Source: Gnetum montanum (Eukaryota > Streptophyta > Gnetopsida > Gnetales > Gnetaceae). Taken from it: a stretch of DNA of 64,000 nt. Positions 59,270 through 64,000 of the stretch are shown piece by piece. The position numbers were made by a program, and so were the translations under genes. Under the pieces are notes generated by a model. The model saw nothing but the letters and a program-made list of their open reading frames with translations, was not told the DNA's origin and ran no database searches. Location of the stretch: NCBI GenBank assembly GCA_015680685.1, contig MNCI01013653.1:153353-217352 (forward strand), written 5' to 3'. The stretch's first letter is position 1; every line of letters starts with the position of its first letter.

Positions 59270-59653
59270 GGAAAGAGTCTTAATAGTCGATTCAACCACT
59301 AGAGCCTTTTAACCTTTGGGGAATTAATTTCATAGGATCCATTACTCCCATATCTAATACGAAGTCCTACATTATTGTTGTTTTTGACTATTGTATCAAA
59401 TAGGCTAAAGCTACAATCATCACCAAATGTACCTCTTTCACTATACCCTAATTCTTTTAGCAATAGGTGGCAAACATGTTTGGTATAGATACGATACTAA
59501 TTTTTGACAATGAAACTCATTTTAATAGCATTGAATTTCATAAGATGATGCAACACTTAGGGGTGGAACACTCCTTACCACCTCTAAGCCAACAATTAAG
59601 CTAAAGTCATGAATAGGAAGATTACAAGAATTTTGATAAGAACCATTAGTAGA
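59270..59653 (+). pseudogene. E5 integrase core, cut by E4
   Basis: EPFNLWGINFIGSITPISNTK, SYIIVVFDYCIK, ANMFGIDTILIFDNETHFNS and MMQHLGVEHSLPP give the DDE integrase catalytic core, with the second aspartate in FDNETHF. Continuation is interrupted at 59654 by E4. A zinc-binding N-terminal part probably lies at 59050-59250 but is badly decayed. Confidence 0.85.
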
Positions 59654-60723
59654 TGATGAGTGGCAAGGTACCCATACACTCAACCATACGAAACGAGCGT
59701 GCACACGCGATCCGGTCGAACTCCGCAGACTAAATGCCTTAACGCCACAAGAAACACTTGGGGTTAATCGTTCGTTGTCTTCCCAGGCTTGCTTGTATGT
59801 GTCACGGTGTATGGTTAAGCAAGTCTGAGGTATGTGATTTTTTTGGTATTTTCGGCTTATCTTCTATGCTACCAGGAGAAAGGGTTGAGAAAACTAAACT
59901 AACTCTAACTAAGATCTAAGTCTAAATTAACTAGCGTCAGCATCCGTTCCCACTTGCCGGACACACCCTGAACTATGCAACTGCAGCTTACCAAACGCTA
60001 ATCGTTACTGGGATCGCCACACGTAACGCAAGTGCTCGAAGTGGTCGTACTGAGGCACCTATTTAGCCTACGTGTGATAAGCAGCCGATTCCTTAGCCAG
60101 CCGTACACACCCGTGGGTGCTCGTAACTAAGTCGTACTTATCACACGATCTAGCCTAGCAATGAGCAGCCGATTCCTCAACTAGCCGTACACATTAGACC
60201 CGGGAGTTACCAAGCGCAGAATCCTGGAATACGCTACTGGGTTACCAAGCATCCAATGCTCGTAATTGAGTCGTACTCATGCATTGCGTCAAGCAGCCGA
60301 TTCCTTGACTAGCCGTACACGTCCGTAGACGCTCGTAATCAAGTCGTACTTGAACGCACTAGGAAAGCAGGAAATAAAGCAATAAATGAAACCACGTGCT
60401 GCAAGGTTTATCCAAACAAGTTCGTCTTTATTGCCGTACACAACTTGGGTTCAGGTTACAAGCTGCTCGAATAAAGAGCCGTTCACTCTAGGACTCCTAC
60501 TGCGGGCACATGGGGAAAAATTCTAACTCTGGAGTGATCAATCTGCCAGAGCTTCGCTACACTAGCCAGGATTGGGAAATGAAGGGAGTGCCGCCTCTTA
60601 TTTATAGATATGGCGGCGGGACGCGATATCGCGTACGCGATATCGCAGGAGAAGACGCGATATCGCGTCCGCGATATCGCATGGGATGTGATATCGCGGC
60701 CTAGTGTAAACCGCGTCTCATCA
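59654..60723 (-). repeat. E4 3' LTR
   Basis: 1070 bases, plus-strand TGATGAGTGGCAAGG...GCGTCTCATCA. U3 palindromes GCGATATCGC are nearly perfect at 60619-60708. The TATA box on the reverse strand is TCTATAAATAAG. Internal blocks with AGCCGATTCCT(T/C)A and CAGCCGTACAC recur three or four times in U5 (60080-60350), forming short imperfect repeats. Confidence 0.93.
60619..60708. promoter_or_regulatory. E4 U3 palindrome cluster
   Basis: Copies of the self-complementary GCGATATCGC, most extended to CGCGATATCGCG or CGCGATATCGCA, occur at 60619, 60635, 60657 and 60671, with a decayed copy near 60690. They lie directly upstream of the TATA box, the place of an enhancer. Confidence 0.7.
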
Positions 60724-60725
60724 TA

Positions 60726-60735
60726 CCCCCATGAC
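60726..60735 (-). promoter_or_regulatory. E4 3' polypurine tract
   Basis: CCCCCATGAC on the plus strand (GTCATGGGGG on the element strand), two bases from the LTR edge. Confidence 0.85.
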
Positions 60736-62743
60736 TAAATGAAAACTCGTCCTCGAGTTCCTTACAATGATATCAGGTAGGTATGGGATTATTAGGGAAA
60801 ATGGAACTAATGGGATGACATGTGAACGGTCTTTATTACAAGACTTGACAAAAACTGGTGTTCATGACAACATGGGTGAACACCTTATTACAATGACATC
60901 AGGCCACAGTTGGCAGCTGAGAGAAAAGAGGAGAGAGAATAGAAGAGAAGAAAGAAGAAGAGTCTTGTTGCTGCCAACGCCTAGATTGCGCCTTTCGTTG
61001 TCCATCTGTAAGCGCATTATCAATTCCACTCCTTGCATGCTGCTTCAGCGCTGCTCCATTCCAAGTGTCTGCTCCAGATCCATTCCGTTGTTGTATGATT
61101 GCCATCTGCACACACAACACCATCATATATTAGCAAGGGTAATTGAATCATTAAGTAAAGCATACCTTGCTTCGGTTTAGGTTCACTGGCTAAGGTGTGG
61201 TATGGCTGATATGGATCTGGGAAAATATAGATGATGACTACCGAAGGTATAGGGGTTAGGAAGAAAAACGAAAAAATCCGGGGCTTAGGATAAAAATCGA
61301 AAAATCAGGCCCCGTACCCCCATGACTAATCGCGAACCTCCGGTAGCGTTAGAATGGAGAGAGAAAAGGAATAGGAATGATAGGTAAAAAGGGACAACTA
61401 TGGCATCGATAAAAAGGATGTCATGATGGAAATGAACAAAAATGTTAATTAATTGCAAAACGTTAAGGAAAAGAAGTTAACTAATGTTCCAAATAGGAAT
61501 GTCAGTGGGTCCTCCCCAAAGCAGGCTCATGCCCTTAATGCCCTGACAATCCCACATTCAAAGAGTCCGTGGGCTCTGGGAATGTCCTTTGGAAACAAGA
61601 GTTAAAGTCTTAACCGGAAGAATTTACCAAAAAGAAAACAAAGCATCAACCAAAGTATATACAATGATACAACCGGCAATGAGGTGAACAATGGAGAGAA
61701 GGATGGGAAGAAGAGAAGTGGAATGGAATCCCAAGAACAAGGTGGTGTACAGCCCCTTGTGTGTTACATGATTAATGTGACTTGGCGAATCTCATTCCAA
61801 CTCTGGGCTCAAACCAACCACTTCCAGTGACTTCGCATCAATGCAGTTGGTTAAATCATCCACTTGGGTAACAAGGATGCAACTTCGAGAAGCCACCACC
61901 ATTCCGACGAAACAACAGAGAGAATGGGAAGCGAGAAGGGCCTTAGTTAGAGGGAACACTTTGGTTCCATAACCAGTGCTTGCAGCCCAAATTTATTCCG
62001 TCTAAGGGGTGTGCTTTGAATCCTCACTTTTAGCTTTTTAGCTTTTTCTTCTTCTCTTTTTTCTGTTTTTCCATTTTTTTTCTTCTTTTTTTTGTTTTGT
62101 GTTTTTATGCGTGGGGACCACACCATGCAAAGACTTCTTTATTTTTATTGTCTCAGCTTCCGATTATTGGGTTACATCGGAACGGTAAGAAAACCCAAGA
62201 AGAAAACATCCAAGCACCCAAGTGAAAGACCAACACAAGAGCACCAAGTTCCCTTGAAGTCACACCCGTTTCAAATCCTTGAGTCCGTCCTTAGTTTGAG
62301 AAATGCCCAGTCACCGGTTCGTTAAAGTTCTTATTGGAAGGGAACTGTACATTTCCAAGCCAAGGGAAACCATAGACTTGATGGATGGATGGATGAAGTG
62401 ATCTCATTGCCTGCCATATCAAAAGAACATACCTTAGTATCAACAATGTAACTTAAAGGTAAAAACCAAACATTAGCAATTAATGAAAAACAGTTCATCC
62501 CATCGGCCCGAACACTTATTGGGTGACGAATTTACATGATGGATGACACACACACACACACACACAAAAAGATAGAAAAATATAACGATGTTGTAAAACA
62601 AAAACAAGAAAAGTTAAAGAAAGTTGTAAAACAAAAATTAGAAAAGTTAAAGAAATTGTAAAACAAAAATGTGAAAAACAAAAACGTTGTAAAACAAAAA
62701 CGTGTAAAACAAAAACTGAAAAAGAACTGAGGGCCCCATATGA
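60736..62743 (-). other. E4 noncoding region between ORF1 and 3' LTR
   Basis: Equivalent to 26429-28340 in E2. Contains a second polypurine motif (61317-61326), a pyrimidine-rich block (62030-62110), an AC microsatellite (62545-62565) and a TTGTAAAACAAAAA minisatellite (62590-62720). The 137-codon frame at 60767-61180 lies on the opposite strand and is not conserved in E2, so it is not called a gene. Confidence 0.7.
61317..61326 (-). promoter_or_regulatory. E4 polypurine motif 2
   Basis: CCCCCATGAC preceded by GTA, identical to the 3' polypurine tract; E2 has it at 27787-27796. Confidence 0.6.
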
Positions 62744-64000
62744 TTAGCATAGGTGGCCATCTCCCCCATGACTGAGTTGTGAGGGAGAGATCCGAAGTAG
62801 TGAGCGCCTATTTGAATTTCTAAGCAGTGCCCAACTTCTCCCAATTGATGATCTTAAATTCAGGGTTGGAAGTTGGCGACGCTCACGTTCCAATGTGTCT
62901 ATGCCACGGTTGTTGGCATGAGTTGCCTCAGTTCGTTCCATGCATATTTGTTTGCTCTTATGAGAAGCTGTCAACCACGGGGTGTCTACTACTTCTTGTG
63001 TGGTTGCTACATACAGGCATCTTTGTTGCAGAGTTTCCTGGGCACACCTGTGACATGGAGACATTTCCTCCGTGTCATCACCCGATGAATCACTGTATGT
63101 GATGCATGGAACTATCCTCTTCTCGATCTTTCCACATATGTTTATCTTGGAGATTTCCAAGGAAAGATCACGGATCCTAAGGCATGCATCTACTGTGCTT
63201 AGCCATGCCCTTCCCATTATAATTGGGAAGTCCCCTTCGTTGTTGTTAACATCGATCACTAGGAAATCCGCTGGGTAGGACCAACCACACACAGTGGTGA
63301 TAACGTCCTCCACCAAACCCAAGGGAATAGTGATGGACTGGTCTGCCAGCTCTAGTTGGATGTTGCTCTTCTTAAGTTGGGGCAGGTTCCAGGCGTGATA
63401 CATCTTTCGCGAAATTAAGTTGACTCCGGAACCTGAGTCAAGAAGAGCTCGATGTGGTGCATTCCCAGCGATCTGCAAATGAATAAAGGGACTCCCAGGA
63501 TCAGTTAGTTTCCTGGGAAGGTGGCCTACCTTGATCCAGTCAGTTACGGTATGTGTTAGCATAACCGTATGCGTTACATTCCCTTGGACTGAAGGGTGCT
63601 CCGAAGTGTTAGTAGTTAGAGGCCTATACATATACCCGTCCGCTTGTTGTTGCGAGAGCCTATCCGGGCTCCTAGTTCTGAAAAAGGGTCTCTTTTTTGT
63701 ACAGTTATCGCCAGAACTAGTGTCCGGTTGGATATTTACACTCTGAATATTTACAGATCTCGCGGCGTGACGTTGCTGCGGTTGGGTAGGTAATTCCCCT
63801 TGCATTGTTGGAGCAGGAGGTGTTATGGGAACTACTTGAGGAAAAGGTGCGGGTGGAGTTAGAGGATGGACAGAATGTGGAATGTCTCCCGGAGGAGAAG
63901 GAGTCCTTCTGAAGTACTCCCGAGCGTAGTAGTGACGGCGTGGAGTGTGACTCATAGCGTCACCTGGAGAAACTGGCTGCTGCACATAATAACCATAAGG
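62744..64000 (-). CDS. E4 ORF1, C-terminal 418 codons: Gag linker and retropepsin (partial)
   Basis: Open from the window edge to TGA at 62744-62746 with no stop; the true start lies outside. The first 150 residues are proline/glutamine/serine-rich (linker between Gag and protease). At about residues 185-200 lies ALLDSGSGVNLIS with the catalytic D-S-G of a retroviral-type aspartic protease. About 75 residues later comes FPIIMGRAWLST, matching the ILG-x-x-WL motif that closes such domains. A cysteine-containing segment (SPCHRCAQETLQQRC) follows, and the last codons (LSHGGDGHLC) overlap the polypurine motif at 62763-62772. After the stop no reverse transcriptase follows, unlike normal gypsy polyproteins. 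It is the best preserved coding sequence in the window and the likely youngest. Confidence 0.88.
   Translation of the reverse strand, partial: PYGYYVQQPVSPGDAMSHTPRRHYYAREYFRRTPSPPGDIPHSVHPLTPPAPFPQVVPITPPAPTMQGELPTQPQQRHAARSVNIQSVNIQPDTSSGDNCTKKRPFFRTRSPDRLSQQQADGYMYRPLTTNTSEHPSVQGNVTHTVMLTHTVTDWIKVGHLPRKLTDPGSPFIHLQIAGNAPHRALLDSGSGVNLISRKMYHAWNLPQLKKSNIQLELADQSITIPLGLVEDVITTVCGWSYPADFLVIDVNNNEGDFPIIMGRAWLSTVDACLRIRDLSLEISKINICGKIEKRIVPCITYSDSSGDDTEEMSPCHRCAQETLQQRCLYVATTQEVVDTPWLTASHKSKQICMERTEATHANNRGIDTLERERRQLPTLNLRSSIGRSWALLRNSNRRSLLRISPSQLSHGGDGHLC

Larger units (their letters stand above)
47787..59653 (+). mobile_element. E5: decayed Athila/Tat-type gypsy element with gag, protease and pol
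   Basis: Order is 5' LTR, primer-binding site (49470-49488, TTGACACCATTACTAGGAA), gag, protease, reverse transcriptase, RNase H, integrase. That is the Ty3/gypsy order. LTR and primer site belong to the same family as A, E2, E3 and E4, and so do the gag and protease where these are present, making E5 the only polymerase-bearing relative here. Three insertions interrupt it (about 48515-49385, about 52262-53318, 54469-57767), and E4 cuts it at 59653; its 3' LTR is not in the window. All genes are full of stops. Confidence 0.8.
59654..64000 (-). mobile_element. E4: gypsy-type element, 3' end and ORF1 (runs off the window)
   Basis: On the reverse strand: ORF1 open to the window edge (62744-64000), about 2 kb noncoding, polypurine tract and 3' LTR (59654-60723). 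The five bases before the LTR are GTAGA; the other target copy is outside. It is inserted in E5 integrase. CG dinucleotides are far better preserved than in E2, A or E3 and the visible ORF is intact, so it is the youngest member here. No pol lies between ORF1 and the 3' LTR. Confidence 0.9.

Noticed and set aside
60767-61180. 137-codon forward frame in E4
   Set aside because: It runs against the element's own transcription, and the equivalent region of E2 (about 27950-28320) does not keep the frame.

Overview
This window is plant nuclear DNA from a repeat-rich, AT-rich genome, probably a vascular plant with a large genome. Three things show this. There is a broken LOB-domain (LBD) transcription-factor gene with its usual single intron. 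There are Ty1/copia and Ty3/gypsy elements with plant-type primer-binding sites. Nearly all the rest is nested LTR retrotransposon sequence. The species cannot be named from the sequence. No intact host gene was found. The sequence is a scaffold, with an N run at 7022-7089 and a single N at 7562.

Left part (1-8268). Two oppositely oriented LTR fragments form a large imperfect palindrome (1-1430). An LBD pseudogene follows (1718-2163), then AT-rich intergenic DNA with a candidate tRNA-derived SINE (about 3429-3600), small tandem duplications and one unassigned 88-codon ORF (5448-5714). A roughly 0.7 kb near-identical direct repeat lies around the sequence gap and may be an assembly artefact.

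Middle part (8243-45460). A decayed Ty1/copia element was invaded by a gypsy element, here called A, with target-site duplication (TSD) ATAGC/ATAGT. The left end of this nest was tandemly duplicated (8243-16005 and 16009-21354). In the left copy a small non-autonomous LTR-like element with 159-bp repeats was inserted (E1, 11637-13996). In the right copy a complete gypsy-type element was inserted into A (E2, 22001-29336, TSD GGTAT). Another complete element sits further along in the copia integrase region (E3, complement 35675-44467, TSD GTTGT).

Right part (47787-64000). E5 is an old, inactivated gypsy element of Athila/Tat type that still shows gag, protease, reverse transcriptase, RNase H and integrase. 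It carries three smaller inserts and is cut at its integrase by E4 (complement 59654 to beyond 64000), the youngest-looking element, with an open Gag-protease frame.

A, E2, E3, E4 and E5 share LTR sequence, LTR ends (TGATGA...TCATCA) and a tRNA-Asp-like primer-binding site; gag is seen in A, E2, E3 and E5, and lies beyond the window edge in E4. Only E5 has polymerase genes. E2 and E4 show only gag and protease; A has gag, protease and a second ORF (ORF2); E3 has gag and ORF2 but no protease. ORF2 (about 929 codons) resembles plant transposon-associated proteins in its N-terminal half and is coiled-coil-like in its C-terminal half. It lies where pol would be expected and seems to have its own U3-like promoter. 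A purine-rich motif matching the 3' polypurine tract occurs three times per element at fixed positions. The simplest reading is a family of modular non-autonomous retrotransposons mobilised in trans by E5-like partners.
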